From assembly GCF_900475675.1 (NCBI RefSeq), contig NZ_LS483403.1, forward strand, positions 682,001 to 746,000: a DNA stretch of 64,000 nt, read 5' to 3'. Below, piece by piece: positions 8,754-18,829 of this stretch. The stretch is from Streptococcus lutetiensis (lineage in GTDB: Bacteria; Bacillota; Bacilli; Lactobacillales; Streptococcaceae). The position numbers were made by a program, and so were the translations under genes. How positions within the stretch are numbered: position 1 is the stretch's first letter; every line of letters starts with the position of its first letter. The notes beneath the pieces were generated by a model that worked only from the letters and a program-made list of their open reading frames with translations, was not told where the DNA came from and searched no databases.

Positions 8754-10394
8754 GTGGTAGAAAATATTTTAATACTAGGGAATGGCTTTGATTTAGCGAT
8801 GGAACGAAAAACCAGTTATGGAGACTTTTTAAGATTTTTGAATTCATTATCTTTTTTACTTTCTTGTCAAGAAGTTTGCAATCAGCAGCTGGATGCTAAA
8901 AACTATGATTTTCTTCTAAAAGAGTATAATAACCTCAATATTGCAAGTTTGACAAAAGAAGAATTGCAGGAACAGATTAAACGTAAAAATATGCAAATTA
9001 AGAAGAAAGTTGATTCGCTGCAACGTAAAAATAGTTTTCAAGAAGCAGAAAATCTTGTAAAGCTTCTTGTTAGCACTAGTGAAGAAGATGATGCTATTAG
9101 CTGTTTTGATAACTTAAACTTTCAGGAAGAGTTTAAGTTTTATGAAAAATTACCTGATAAAGTTAAATTAGGGTTACTGTTAGAGTGTTTATCAAATTTC
9201 TGTAAAAATGAGCAATTAGGAACTTTTTTCGAAGAAAATAGAAATAATGAATCAGCTAAAGGTTTAGTTCGGAGTATTATCATTACGGGTGATGAGTTAT
9301 TAGAAGTAAGAAGTGTCTGTGAGAAGAAAGATGATATTGAATCAAAGTACCTTCTAGATGTTGATATTATTGACGATTTGATTCAAAAGACAGGTAAAGA
9401 ATATAAGTGGCTATTGAAAATTCGTGACAACCTTTTTTTGAAATATATAAATGAAAATAAATATAAAATTGGTGAAAAATGGTCAAGTATCGAGCTTGTA
9501 ATTTCTGATATTGCAGAAGCAATCTCATATTTTAAAGAACATTTGGAAGAATTTAGTCAAATCTTTAGCAATGGTGATATAGATTTGACTAAAATACAAG
9601 AGAAATTTATCACTAAGCCAAACTTTGATGCATTGTCATTTGTGACAAATTATCAACTTGGGCAAAGATTTGATTATGGGAGTATGGGTTTTCAAAAAGT
9701 TATGGATGTGTGTAATAAAAACTTTATTCAAGCACTGGAAGAGTTGACTGATTATCTAGAGTTTTACTTAACTTATCTTGATAAATTAGATTTTGAGAAA
9801 CAAAAAATAGAGAAAAAAAGAAGTAATCTAGATGCTATTGAGGGGCTTGAAAAAGCAAAAGTGTTAACGTTCAACTACACAGATACTGCAAATAAATTAT
9901 TTAATATTCCTGAAGAAAATACTCATTTTATTCATGGAAGAATTGATTTTGCTCGTAAGCAAAAATTGATTAATACTATGGTTTTTGGTATTGAGGATAA
10001 AGAGGAGAAAACTGAAAATATTAACCCTGATTTAATTTCCTATCAAAAATTTTATCAAAGAATAATAAAAGAGACAGGAAGTGACTATAGAAAATTCTTT
10101 GAAAAACCTAAAAATTCAGGTGAAACTGTTGATGATATGAATATTATTGTTTTTGGACACTCGGTCGACCCTTTAGATAAGGAAATCTTTATTAACTGTT
10201 TTGATTTAGCCCAAAAAAGAGGCGGAAAGTATAAGTTTATATTTAACTATTATGATGAAAAAGCTAAAAGAGAGATTGTTAAGAATTTAACTATAATTTT
10301 AGGAAAAGAAAGAATGATATCATTAACAGCTGAACAAAAAGTTGCATTTGTAAAATGTGATGATGTCCAAAGAATGGAAAGAGAACTTTTGTAG
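8754..10394 (+). CDS. AbiH-family protein (bacteriophage abortive infection)
   Basis: The N terminus LILGNGFDLAMERKTSYGDFL is the signature of the AbiH family (PF14253), first described from a lactococcal phage abortive-infection plasmid. Further family blocks are VLTFNYTDT (about residue 372) and IIVFGHSVDPLDKEIF (about 463). The length of 546 residues is long for the family; an extra charged, helical stretch occupies about residues 60-250. It begins at GTG after TAAGGAGATAATC, 13 bases behind uvrC, so it is probably cotranscribed with it. The base composition is more AT-rich than uvrC, which suggests acquisition. The antiphage role is inferred from the family; the mechanism is unknown. Confidence 0.85.
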   Translation: MVENILILGNGFDLAMERKTSYGDFLRFLNSLSFLLSCQEVCNQQLDAKNYDFLLKEYNNLNIASLTKEELQEQIKRKNMQIKKKVDSLQRKNSFQEAENLVKLLVSTSEEDDAISCFDNLNFQEEFKFYEKLPDKVKLGLLLECLSNFCKNEQLGTFFEENRNNESAKGLVRSIIITGDELLEVRSVCEKKDDIESKYLLDVDIIDDLIQKTGKEYKWLLKIRDNLFLKYINENKYKIGEKWSSIELVISDIAEAISYFKEHLEEFSQIFSNGDIDLTKIQEKFITKPNFDALSFVTNYQLGQRFDYGSMGFQKVMDVCNKNFIQALEELTDYLEFYLTYLDKLDFEKQKIEKKRSNLDAIEGLEKAKVLTFNYTDTANKLFNIPEENTHFIHGRIDFARKQKLINTMVFGIEDKEEKTENINPDLISYQKFYQRIIKETGSDYRKFFEKPKNSGETVDDMNIIVFGHSVDPLDKEIFINCFDLAQKRGGKYKFIFNYYDEKAKREIVKNLTIILGKERMISLTAEQKVAFVKCDDVQRMERELL

Positions 10395-10442
10395 TTGAAG
10401 TTAATACCATCTGAAAACATTCATGAAACTTTCTTTTTCTGA

Positions 10443-10471
10443 TTGTAATCTATTTTAAACTGTGCTAACAT
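10443..10471 (+). promoter_or_regulatory. Promoter for the large membrane protein gene
   Basis: TTGTAA (10443-10448) and TAACAT (10466-10471) are 17 bases apart, with an extended TGC before the -10. Confidence 0.55.
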
Positions 10472-10497
10472 GGATAGGGATTTTTAAGGAGATACGC

Positions 10498-12228
10498 ATG
10501 TTTAAAAAAATGAAGCAAGGCCTCTCTCAGTTAAGTCAAAAGAGCACTTGGCTTCCAAGCATTGTGATTGTTTTGGTCGCCGTGTTACTCTTGCTTCCCC
10601 AATTAACGTCTCGTGGAGTGATTGCGGGTAGTGATTTCCTATTTCACTACAATCGTTTTTATGAGACGGCTATGCAAATTAAGACGGGTAACTTTAGTTA
10701 TTTTATGTCACTGTATGGCTTTTACAGTTCAGGTCGAATTGTTAATGCTTTATATGGCCCGTATTTTGCTTATTTTCAAGGAATTTTGGTACTCATTAGC
10801 AAGAACTGGTATACCTATCAACTTTTGTCACGTTTCTTGTTGAGTGTGATTGCTGGTTTTTCGATGTATCGTTTGAATCGCAGAGCTTCTGTCAAAACGA
10901 AAATAGCCCTTGGTGTAGCAGTCTTTTACATGATGACCTTCTCGGTTCAATACTGGACGTTTAGACAAGGTTTTTCAAGCTGGGGTGCCGCTTTTATGCC
11001 GTGGTGCTTGATTCCAGCAGTTGATTTTGTTAGAACAAAAAGAGTTGAAGTGCTTCGTCTAGCAGTATCGGTTGCTGTTATGATGCAAGTCCACATGCTT
11101 AGCTGTTTCTTGTTAATCTTGGCTTATTTGCCATTTTACTTGTACGGCTTTTTCAAATCTGACAAGAAAAAAGAAGTCTTTTTCAAGGGTGTCCAATCAG
11201 TCTTGCTAAGCCTTTTATTAACAGCAAACGTCTGGGCAGCTTTGGTTGTTGTCGGTCAAAGTAATAACCTGGTTGAACCTTTCGTCAATTCAAAACTCTA
11301 TATTATGACAGTTAACCAGCGTAGCATTGAATGGCTACTAACACCAAAAGCATTGGTTTTTGTGGTCTTGTATCAATTGTACTTCTCATTTAGACACTGG
11401 CGTCATTACGACACACTCTTGCGAGTGGTGACAGGGGCATTCTTTATTTTCTTGGTTTTATCAAGTAGCATTTTCCCATGGTACACGGTCAATAAATTGA
11501 ATCTTCCTTTGGTAAATCTAATTCAATTTCCATTTAGATTCTTTGTGCCCGCAACGGTATTATTGTTGTTAGCGGCAGCTATGATTTTAGACAAATACTT
11601 CGATAAAAAATGGTCAAAATTTGTAGCTATTGGGCTAATCTTGGTGAATATCTTGAGCTTTGTGCAGTTGTCGCAATTGCAAGAAGAAAAGATTGATGAT
11701 TATTACAATACGAAGCACCCTATTCAACGTAAAAAACATACTTTTATCTGGGGTAACCCTGCAGATGTCAGAGCAAGTTTTTATGATTCAGATAAATTCA
11801 AGCTACTAGATATCGTTTCAAAATCAACCCCAGATTATCTGCCAGCTGATAAATCAAATAAAGATAACAAGTACGTCCTATATGAAGAGTTTGTCCTTGG
11901 ACATACGGATGCTTACAAAAAGACGCAAGGCGACAATGAGCTGGTATTTACTTGGACAGCTGATGCGAGTGGTTGGGCAATCATTCCAGTTGCAAAATAC
12001 GCTGACACTGAGCTCATGCTTAATGGTAAAAGGCTTAGTCATAAGGACTACACTTTGTCAGGAATTGGCACGCCTACTGTTCAACAAAAAGCTGGAAAAA
12101 ATACCTTGAAGATTACTTACCGCATTCGTACATGGTTTAAAGCTTTGATAGTGGTTAATATTTTATCTTGGCTTTCAGTTGTGATTTATCTCGGTATTAA
12201 AAAAATAACTTTAAGTAAGAAAGGCTAG
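10498..12228 (+). CDS. Polytopic membrane protein, GT-C/YfhO-like
   Basis: The 576-residue product has about 11 hydrophobic segments. After the first of these (about residues 18-35) comes an extracellular loop with GSDFLFHYNRFYE, and a C-terminal soluble domain (about 400-545) precedes a final membrane helix. The acidic/His loop after the first helix is the layout of GT-C glycosyltransferases and YfhO-like membrane proteins that modify surface polymers. I chose the ATG at 10498 after AAGGAGA; the frame is open 12 codons upstream. It is a single-gene unit. The enzymatic role is only suggested by topology. Confidence 0.7.
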   Translation: MFKKMKQGLSQLSQKSTWLPSIVIVLVAVLLLLPQLTSRGVIAGSDFLFHYNRFYETAMQIKTGNFSYFMSLYGFYSSGRIVNALYGPYFAYFQGILVLISKNWYTYQLLSRFLLSVIAGFSMYRLNRRASVKTKIALGVAVFYMMTFSVQYWTFRQGFSSWGAAFMPWCLIPAVDFVRTKRVEVLRLAVSVAVMMQVHMLSCFLLILAYLPFYLYGFFKSDKKKEVFFKGVQSVLLSLLLTANVWAALVVVGQSNNLVEPFVNSKLYIMTVNQRSIEWLLTPKALVFVVLYQLYFSFRHWRHYDTLLRVVTGAFFIFLVLSSSIFPWYTVNKLNLPLVNLIQFPFRFFVPATVLLLLAAAMILDKYFDKKWSKFVAIGLILVNILSFVQLSQLQEEKIDDYYNTKHPIQRKKHTFIWGNPADVRASFYDSDKFKLLDIVSKSTPDYLPADKSNKDNKYVLYEEFVLGHTDAYKKTQGDNELVFTWTADASGWAIIPVAKYADTELMLNGKRLSHKDYTLSGIGTPTVQQKAGKNTLKITYRIRTWFKALIVVNILSWLSVVIYLGIKKITLSKKG

Positions 12229-12247
12229 GAAAAATCCTAGTTTTTTC
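12225..12247 (+). terminator. Intrinsic terminator
   Basis: CTAGGA and TCCTAG form a stem with a four-base A loop, followed by TTTTTTCTTTTTT; the stem includes the stop codon of the membrane protein gene. Confidence 0.75.
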
Positions 12248-12350
12248 TTTTTTGTATTTGTGTATGCGCTTTCGTAGCAAATAGCTGTAAAGTCTTTTTA
12301 AAAATGATAAAATAAAAGAGCATAAAAAAATTAAAAAGGAGGGTCGCTTA

Positions 12351-12953
12351 ATGAAGTTTCTAGAATTGAACAAAAAGCGCCATGCCGTTAAAACATTCAA
12401 TAGTAAACCTGTAGAATATAAAGATTTACGCACTGCAATTGAAATTGCTATTTTAGCACCTAGTGCTAACAATATTCAACCATGGAAATTTGTCATCGTC
12501 GAAGATAAAAAAGCGGAACTTGCTAAAGATCTTCCAAGTTTGAACAAAAAACAAGTTGAAGAAGCTCAATATGTTGTGGCACTCTTTACAGATACTGATT
12601 TAGTGCAACGCTCTCGTAAGATCGCTCGTATTGGGGTTAAATCATTGGATAATTCAAAACTTGGTTACTATATGGAAACATTGCCTGCTAGATATGCAGA
12701 ATACGACGACAAGAGTAAAGGTGAATATCTTGCTTTAAACGCAGGACTTGTTGCAATGAACCTTGTGCTAGCTTTGACTGATCAAGATATTTCATCAAAT
12801 ATTCTTCTTGGATTTGACAAGTCTTTGACAAATGATATTCTAGATATTGATAAACGTTTTCGTCCAGAGCTCTTGATTACTGTTGGCTACAGTGATGATA
12901 AATCTGAACCAAGTTATCGTTTACCAGTCGACGAAATCATTGAGCGCCGCTAA
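12351..12953 (+). CDS. Nitroreductase family protein
   Basis: The 200-residue protein has the FMN-binding N-terminal pattern KKRHAVKTF and the family motif APSANNIQPWKFVIVED (about residues 40-55), followed by the C-terminal flavin contact region near ILLGFD. These match NfsB/YdjA-type flavin reductases that use NAD(P)H. It starts at ATG after AAAAGGAGGG. It is a single-gene unit and no substrate can be assigned. Confidence 0.85.
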   Translation: MKFLELNKKRHAVKTFNSKPVEYKDLRTAIEIAILAPSANNIQPWKFVIVEDKKAELAKDLPSLNKKQVEEAQYVVALFTDTDLVQRSRKIARIGVKSLDNSKLGYYMETLPARYAEYDDKSKGEYLALNAGLVAMNLVLALTDQDISSNILLGFDKSLTNDILDIDKRFRPELLITVGYSDDKSEPSYRLPVDEIIERR

Positions 12954-13116
12954 GAGATTTTTAACGTTTATGCACCAAATCTAGTTAAGAATTTTCGCAA
13001 AACTAGGTTTACAAATCTTAAAATATGAGTTACTATGGGTTAGTTGACTCAAATGATAAACAATATAGTAGTTTTTCTGGTAAGGAAGAGCTACATTTAT
13101 GGAGGAGTTATAAGAA

Positions 13117-14523
13117 ATGACAGTAGACTTTAAAGCAGAAGTTGAAAAACGTAAAGATGCCATGATGGAAGACCTCTTTGCACTTTTGCGTATCAACTCT
13201 GAACGTGATGACAGCAAAGCTGACAAAGAACACCCATTTGGACCTGGTCCAGCAAAAGCTTTGGAACACTTTCTTGCAATGGCTGAACGCGATGGCTACA
13301 AAACTCGTAATATCGATAACTATGCTGGTGACTTTGAATTTGGTGAAGGTGACGAAGTACTTGGTATCTTTGCTCACTTGGACGTTGTGCCAGCAGGTAG
13401 CGGTTGGGATACAGATCCTTACGAACCAGTTATCAAAGACGGACGTCTTTATGCGCGTGGATCATCAGATGATAAAGGTCCTACAATGGCATGTTACTAT
13501 GCCCTAAAAATCATCAAGGATCTTGGTCTTCCAGTATCTAAACGTGTTCGTTTCATCGTTGGTACTGACGAAGAATCAGGTTGGGGCGATATGGAATACT
13601 ATTTCGCACATAACGGTTTGAAAGATCCTGATTTTGGATTCTCTCCAGATGCTGAATTCCCAATCATCAACGGTGAAAAAGGTAACATTACTGAATACCT
13701 TCACTTCGCAGGTGAAAATAACGGTGCTTTCACTTTGAATACTTTTGAAGCTGGTCTTCGTGACAACATGGTTCCAGAATCAGCAACAGCAGTATTTACA
13801 GCAGACAGCACTTTAGCTGAACTCCAAGAAAAACTTGCTGCTTTTACGGCTGCTGAAAATCTTAAAGCTGAGCTTGTTCAAGAAGGTGACGCTTTCCGCG
13901 CTACAGTAATCGGTAAATCAGCTCACGGTTCAACTCCAGAACTTGGTCTTAACGCAGCAACTTACCTTGCTAAATTCTTGGATCAATTTGCTTTTGATGG
14001 TGCAGCTAAAGTTTACCTTGATGTAACAGCTAACGTTCTTCACAAAGATTTCGCTGGTGAAAACCTTGGTGTTGCTTACACTGATGCGAAAATGGGTGCA
14101 CTTAGCATGAACGCCGGTGTCTTCAAATTTGACCGCAACTCAGATGACAACACAATCACACTTAACTTCCGTTACCCACAAGGTACTGATTCTCAAACAA
14201 TCAAAGCTGAACTTGAAAAACTTAACGGCGTAACTAAAGTGACTCTTTCAGATCACGAACACACACCTCACTACGTTCCAGCTGATGATCCATTGGTATC
14301 AACACTTCTTTCAGTTTACGAAAAACAAACTGGTTTGAAAGGTTACGAACAAGTTATCGGTGGTGGTACATTCGGTCGTCTTCTTAAACGCGGTGTTGCC
14401 TTCGGTGCTATGTTCCCAGATTACGTAAATACAATGCACCAAGCAAACGAATTCACAGATGTTGAAGATCTTTACCGTGCAGCTGCTATCTACGCTGAAG
14501 CACTTTACGAATTGATCAAATAA
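13117..14523 (+). CDS. pepV: Xaa-His dipeptidase PepV (M20 family)
   Basis: The 468-residue product is a dinuclear zinc dipeptidase. It has metal-ligand blocks [10 protein letters not shown] (about residue 86), [11 protein letters not shown] (about 111) and [10 protein letters not shown] (about 149), and the late histidine in NTMHQANEF (about 440). The lid domain lies between residues 185 and 380. Strong codon bias and a GGAGGAG ribosome site suggest high expression. It completes the breakdown of small peptides in the cytoplasm. Confidence 0.93.
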   Translation: MTVDFKAEVEKRKDAMMEDLFALLRINSERDDSKADKEHPFGPGPAKALEHFLAMAERDGYKTRNIDNYAGDFEFGEGDEVLGIFAHLDVVPAGSGWDTDPYEPVIKDGRLYARGSSDDKGPTMACYYALKIIKDLGLPVSKRVRFIVGTDEESGWGDMEYYFAHNGLKDPDFGFSPDAEFPIINGEKGNITEYLHFAGENNGAFTLNTFEAGLRDNMVPESATAVFTADSTLAELQEKLAAFTAAENLKAELVQEGDAFRATVIGKSAHGSTPELGLNAATYLAKFLDQFAFDGAAKVYLDVTANVLHKDFAGENLGVAYTDAKMGALSMNAGVFKFDRNSDDNTITLNFRYPQGTDSQTIKAELEKLNGVTKVTLSDHEHTPHYVPADDPLVSTLLSVYEKQTGLKGYEQVIGGGTFGRLLKRGVAFGAMFPDYVNTMHQANEFTDVEDLYRAAAIYAEALYELIK

Positions 14524-14530
14524 TATAGAA

Positions 14531-14578
14531 AAAAGAAGAGGATTTTTGCGTTAGCAAAAGACTCTTCTTTATTTTTAG
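14531..14578 (+). terminator. Intrinsic terminator after pepV
   Basis: AAAGAAGAG and CTCTTCTTT pair around a loop that contains its own TTTTGC-GCAAAA hairpin, followed by ATTTTT. Confidence 0.75.
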
Positions 14579-14592
14579 AAAGAAGTGATTGT

Positions 14593-15177
14593 ATGGATAG
14601 CCTTGAACAATTAGTGGCTGATATTATGGCTGATGAGCAAAATGCTTCATACACCGAGCAAGGTATTAAGCCACTTTTTACTGTTCCAAAAAATGCTCGT
14701 ATCAATATTGTTGGCCAAGCTCCAGGTATTCGAGCGCAAGAATCGGGACTTTATTGGAATGACCCGAGTGGGGATAATTTACGAAAATGGTTAGGCGTTG
14801 ACCGTGAGACATTTTATAACTCTGGACTTTTTGCGGTGGTACCCATGGATTATTATTTCCCAGGTAAGGGAAAATCAGGTGATTTAGCGCCTCGAAAAGG
14901 TTTTGCGGATAAATGGCATAAGCGCACCCTAGCTTTAGCACCCAATATAGAGTTACATATTTTAGTTGGTTCTTATGCGCAGCGTTATTATCTTCATCAA
15001 AAATCCTCAGCTAAGCTTACGGATACCGTCAAACACTATAAAGACTATTTGCCAGAATTTTTCCCATTGGTGCACCCATCGCCACGAAATAACATTTGGC
15101 AGTGCAAGAATCCATGGTTTGAAGAAGAAGTCATCCCAGACCTTCAAAAGCGTGTCAAAGCTATTTTAGAAAAATAG
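14593..15177 (+). CDS. Uracil-DNA glycosylase superfamily protein
   Basis: The 194-residue protein has the UDG-superfamily motif GQAPGIRAQESGLYW (about residues 41-55) and the late motif HPSPRNNIW (about 160-168). The first motif lacks the catalytic Asp of Ung (GQDPYHG), so this resembles the family 4/5-like or UDG-fold proteins of unknown activity common in streptococci. A true ung gene lies elsewhere in this window at 53817. The start ATG follows GAAAGAAG. Enzymatic activity is uncertain. Confidence 0.8.
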   Translation: MDSLEQLVADIMADEQNASYTEQGIKPLFTVPKNARINIVGQAPGIRAQESGLYWNDPSGDNLRKWLGVDRETFYNSGLFAVVPMDYYFPGKGKSGDLAPRKGFADKWHKRTLALAPNIELHILVGSYAQRYYLHQKSSAKLTDTVKHYKDYLPEFFPLVHPSPRNNIWQCKNPWFEEEVIPDLQKRVKAILEK

Positions 15178-15182
15178 GTATT

Positions 15183-15213
15183 AAAAAACTCGCCATCGTC
15201 TGGCGAGTTTTTC
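15183..15213. terminator. Bidirectional intrinsic terminator
   Basis: AAAAACTCGCCA and TGGCGAGTTTTT form a strong stem with loop TCGTC. It lies between convergent genes, with T runs on both strands. Confidence 0.9.
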
Positions 15214-16587
15214 TTATTTCCCAAGACAGAATTGTGTGAAGAGTTTTGTGATTAATTCATCAGGTGCTGCATCACCTGTGACTTCACCGAGAATTTCCCA
15301 GCAACGTGTTAAATCAATTTGAAGAAGATCAACAGGCATTCCTAGTTCAAGCCCTTCATTGATGGCTTGCAAACTTTGCACCGCTTTTTCAATCAATGAA
15401 ATATGGCGAGCGTTTGAAAGGTATGTTGCATCTTTTTCAACGATACCAGCGTTGTCAAAGAAGAGTTGGTTGATACGTTCTTCAATCAAATCAATGTTTT
15501 GATTGTTAAGAACTGAAATGCGAATCACATCATCAGGCAATTCATCAGCTTCAATTTTTTCAGGTAAATCAGTTTTATTAAGCAAGATAATGCGGTTGCT
15601 ATCCTTACTGAGTTCAAGAAGAGCACGGTCTTGGTCAGTTAGCACTTCAGAGCTGTTAAGGACAAGAAGGACCAAATCAGCTTCCTCAAGAGCTTTTTTA
15701 GAACGTTCCACACCGATTTTTTCAACCACGTCATCTGTTTCACGAATACCAGCGGTATCAACCAATTTCAAAGGCACACCTTTGATGTTGACGTATTCTT
15801 CAATCACGTCACGGGTTGTTCCTTCGATGTCAGTAACAATGGCTTTGTCTTCACGGAGCAGATTGTTCAAAAGACTTGATTTCCCAACGTTTGGACGACC
15901 GATGATAGCAGTTGACAAACCTTCGCGAAGGATTTTACCACGTTTTGCAGTAGCCAAGAGATTTTCTAAAAGGCTTTGGAATTCTTGTGTTTTTTCACGA
16001 ATAAGAGCTGTTGTCATTTCTTCCACGTCGTCGTACTCAGGGTAATCGATGTTTACCTCAACTTGAGCAAGGGTATTTAGAATTTCTTGACGGGTATCAT
16101 TGATAAGTTTTGAAAGTGAACCATCTAGCTGTTTGACAGCAATATTCATAGCTTTGTCAGTCTTAGCACGGATGATATCCATAACGGCTTCCGCTTGAGT
16201 CAAGTCCACACGACCATTCAAAAAAGCACGTTTGGTAAATTCACCAGGTTCAGCCAGACGAGCACCTTGACGAAGAAGGAGTTGCAAGATTTCGTTAGTA
16301 ACGGCAACCCCACCGTGCGTATTAATCTCAATGACATTTTCACGTGTGAACGTTTTTGGTGCCAACATGACAGAGACCATAACCTCATCGAGAATTTCAT
16401 CATTATCAGGATCAACAATATGCCCGTAATTAATCGTATGTGAGGCAACTTTTGACAAATCTTTACCACGATAAACTTTTTGAGCAATAGCTAGCGCGTC
16501 AGTCCCAGAAAGTCGGACAATTCCGATAGCCCCTTCCCCTAGAGGTGTTGAAATCGCAGCAATTGTGTCGAATTCTTTTGTAATCAT
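15214..16587 (-). CDS. mnmE: tRNA uridine-5-carboxymethylaminomethyl modification GTPase MnmE
   Basis: The 457-residue product works with MnmG to modify U34 of certain tRNAs. The N-terminal folate-binding domain (residues 1-120) precedes a helical domain interrupted by the G domain (about 220-375). That domain carries [27 protein letters not shown] and NKTDL. The protein ends in FCLGK, which contains the conserved functional cysteine. It is the only minus-strand gene in this stretch. Confidence 0.96.
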   Translation of the reverse strand: MITKEFDTIAAISTPLGEGAIGIVRLSGTDALAIAQKVYRGKDLSKVASHTINYGHIVDPDNDEILDEVMVSVMLAPKTFTRENVIEINTHGGVAVTNEILQLLLRQGARLAEPGEFTKRAFLNGRVDLTQAEAVMDIIRAKTDKAMNIAVKQLDGSLSKLINDTRQEILNTLAQVEVNIDYPEYDDVEEMTTALIREKTQEFQSLLENLLATAKRGKILREGLSTAIIGRPNVGKSSLLNNLLREDKAIVTDIEGTTRDVIEEYVNIKGVPLKLVDTAGIRETDDVVEKIGVERSKKALEEADLVLLVLNSSEVLTDQDRALLELSKDSNRIILLNKTDLPEKIEADELPDDVIRISVLNNQNIDLIEERINQLFFDNAGIVEKDATYLSNARHISLIEKAVQSLQAINEGLELGMPVDLLQIDLTRCWEILGEVTGDAAPDELITKLFTQFCLGK

Positions 16588-16735
16588 TTATGTCATTCCA
16601 ATCTGTTATTTTCAAAAAAATATCTTATTTAATTGTAACGCAAAAAATTTTTTCAAGCAATAGAAGAGGGCTGAAAGTAAAGGAGCAGAAAAGCTACTTT
16701 TGAGTAATCCATTGTAGCGAAAACACCCTAAATCA

Positions 16736-16744
16736 TGATATAAT
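16736..16744 (+). promoter_or_regulatory. Extended -10 promoter for rpiA
   Basis: TGATATAAT (16736-16744) is an extended -10 box, 56 bases before the rpiA start. No convincing -35 is seen. Confidence 0.5.
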
Positions 16745-16799
16745 AGTTAGTTGGAAATAGGTAATTTTTGTTTTACATATAAATTTAGGTGAGGTTGTT

Positions 16800-17474
16800 A
16801 TGGAAAAACTTAAAAAAATGGCTGGTGTTACAGCTGCTCAGTATGTGAAAGACGGCATGGTTGTTGGACTTGGAACTGGTTCAACAGCATATTTCTTCGT
16901 TGAAGAAATCGGTCGTCGTATGAAAGAAGAAGGTCTTAAAGTTGTCGGTGTGACAACTTCAAGCCAAACAACAGCTCAAGCAGAAGGTCTTGGTATTCCT
17001 TTGAAAGCCGTTGATGATATCGATGATATCGATGTAACTGTCGACGGTGCTGATGAAGTGGATAAAAACTTCAACGGCATCAAAGGTGGCGGCGGTGCTC
17101 TTCTTATGGAAAAAATCGTTGCTACACCAAGCAAAGAATACATCTGGGTTGTTGACGAATCTAAAATGGTCGACACACTCGGTGCTTTCAAATTGCCTGT
17201 AGAAGTCGTACAATATGGTGCTGACCGCATTTTCCGTGAATTTGAGAAAAAAGGTTACAAACCATCATACCGTATGTCGGATGGCGAACGCTTTGTGACT
17301 GATATGAAAAACTACATCATTGACCTTGACCTTGGCGTGATTGAAAATCCAGTTGAATTTGGTAAAGAATTGAAAGCTATGGTTGGTGTCGTTGAGCACG
17401 GTCTTTTCAACGGTATGGTTAACAAAGTTATCGTTGCTGGCAAAGACGGCGTTAAAATTTTAGAAGCTAAATAA
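16800..17474 (+). CDS. rpiA: Ribose-5-phosphate isomerase A
   Basis: The 224-residue product interconverts ribose 5-phosphate and ribulose 5-phosphate. Phosphate and active-site motifs are GLGTGSTA (about residue 20), DGADEVD (about 82) and KGGGGALL (about 95), with the catalytic glutamate after the glycine-rich loop. It leads a nucleoside-salvage gene group: DeoB, PunA and DeoD feed ribose phosphates into this step. It starts at ATG after GGTGAGGTTG. Confidence 0.96.
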   Translation: MEKLKKMAGVTAAQYVKDGMVVGLGTGSTAYFFVEEIGRRMKEEGLKVVGVTTSSQTTAQAEGLGIPLKAVDDIDDIDVTVDGADEVDKNFNGIKGGGGALLMEKIVATPSKEYIWVVDESKMVDTLGAFKLPVEVVQYGADRIFREFEKKGYKPSYRMSDGERFVTDMKNYIIDLDLGVIENPVEFGKELKAMVGVVEHGLFNGMVNKVIVAGKDGVKILEAK

Positions 17475-17483
17475 AGAAAGTTT

Positions 17484-17600
17484 ACAGGAGATGGTTTGAC
17501 TGGTTCAGCCGATATCTCCTGTTTGCATGTTATCGTCATTATGATTTCTAATCGATTTGATTAGGAGGTTTTGGGTGCCAACCGTAACCACCCTAGAGTA
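17484..17600 (+). promoter_or_regulatory. Structured intergenic segment between rpiA and deoB
   Basis: The 134-base gap holds a long inverted repeat, ACAGGAGAT (17484-17492) and ATCTCCTGT (17514-17522). About 40 bases later comes a smaller hairpin, GGGTG/CACCC. No T run follows the first stem, so it is not a typical terminator. The segment may act as an mRNA processing or regulatory element. No known riboswitch consensus was recognised. Confidence 0.4.
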
Positions 17601-17608
17601 GGAAAACT

Positions 17609-18820
17609 ATGTCAACTTTTAATCGTATTCACCTTGTCGTACTTGATTCAGTCGGAATTGGTGCAGCACCAGATGCCAATAACTTTGTCAATGCTGGTGT
17701 GCCAGACGGTGCATCAGATACACTTGGTCACATTTCAAAAACTGTAGGACTTAATGTTCCAAACATGGCTAAAGTTGGTCTTGGAAATATTCCTCGTGAA
17801 ACTCCTCTAAAAACAGTTCCAGCTGAAGCTCAACCAACAGGTTATGCAACTAAACTTGAAGAAGTTTCTCTTGGTAAAGACACAATGACTGGTCACTGGG
17901 AAATCATGGGTCTTAACATTACAGAACCATTTGATACATTCCTTGGTGGATTTCCAGAAGAAATTTTAACTAAAATCGAAGAATTTTCAGGACGTAAAGT
18001 CATTCGTGAAGCTAACAAACCTTACTCAGGTACAGCAGTTATCGATGACTTTGGTCCACATCAAATGGAAACTGGCGAGTTAATCATCTACACATCAGCT
18101 GACCCAGTACTTCAAATCGCTGCTCACGAAGATGTCATCCCAGTAGAAGAGCTTTACAAAATCTGTGAATACGCTCGTTCAATCACACTAGAACGTCCAG
18201 CTCTTCTTGGTCGTATCATTGCACGTCCATACGTTGGTGAGCCTGGTAACTTCACACGTACAGCAAACCGTCGTGACTATGCCTTGTCACCATTTGGTCC
18301 AACAGTTTTGAATAAATTGGCTGACGCTGGTATTCCAACATACGGTGTTGGTAAAATCAATGATATCTTCAACGGTTCAGGTATTACAAATGACATGGGA
18401 CACAACAAATCAAACATGCACGGTGTTGACACTCTTCTTAAAACAATGCAATTGCCTGAATTCACAAAAGGCTTGTCATTTACAAACTTAGTTGACTTTG
18501 ATGCCATGTACGGTCACCGTCGTAATGCTCAAGGTTACCGTGATTGCCTTGAAGATTTCGACAAACGTGTGCCTGAAATCTTGGAAAGCATGAAAGAAGA
18601 TGACCTTCTTCTAATCACTGCTGACCACGGTAATGACCCAACTTACACTGGTACAGACCACACTCGTGAATACGTTCCATTATTGGCATACAGCCCAGCA
18701 TTTAAAGGAAACGGTGTCTTGCCAGTTGGTCATTTTGCAGATATCTCAGCAACAATTGCTGAAAACTTTGGTGTTGAAAAAGCAATGATTGGTGAATCAT
18801 TCTTAGATAAATTAGTATAA
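17609..18820 (+). CDS. deoB: Phosphopentomutase
   Basis: The 403-residue product moves the phosphate between C1 and C5 of (deoxy)ribose. It belongs to the alkaline-phosphatase fold, with metal and substrate motifs DSVGIG near the N terminus, KDTMTGHWE (about residue 90; the phosphorylated Thr), NDMGHNKSN and ADHGNDPT (about 335). The N-terminal and late metal sites are all present. It is followed 9 bases later by punA in a salvage operon. Confidence 0.96.
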   Translation: MSTFNRIHLVVLDSVGIGAAPDANNFVNAGVPDGASDTLGHISKTVGLNVPNMAKVGLGNIPRETPLKTVPAEAQPTGYATKLEEVSLGKDTMTGHWEIMGLNITEPFDTFLGGFPEEILTKIEEFSGRKVIREANKPYSGTAVIDDFGPHQMETGELIIYTSADPVLQIAAHEDVIPVEELYKICEYARSITLERPALLGRIIARPYVGEPGNFTRTANRRDYALSPFGPTVLNKLADAGIPTYGVGKINDIFNGSGITNDMGHNKSNMHGVDTLLKTMQLPEFTKGLSFTNLVDFDAMYGHRRNAQGYRDCLEDFDKRVPEILESMKEDDLLLITADHGNDPTYTGTDHTREYVPLLAYSPAFKGNGVLPVGHFADISATIAENFGVEKAMIGESFLDKLV

Positions 18821-18829
18821 GAGGTAATT

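Noticed and set aside
14593-15177. Calling the UDG-like protein a true Ung
   Set aside because: It lacks the GQDPYHG motif; the real ung is at 53817.
15503-16045. 180-residue plus-strand frame opposite mnmE
   Set aside because: It is the antisense shadow of a well-supported gene, with serine- and arginine-rich low-complexity content.
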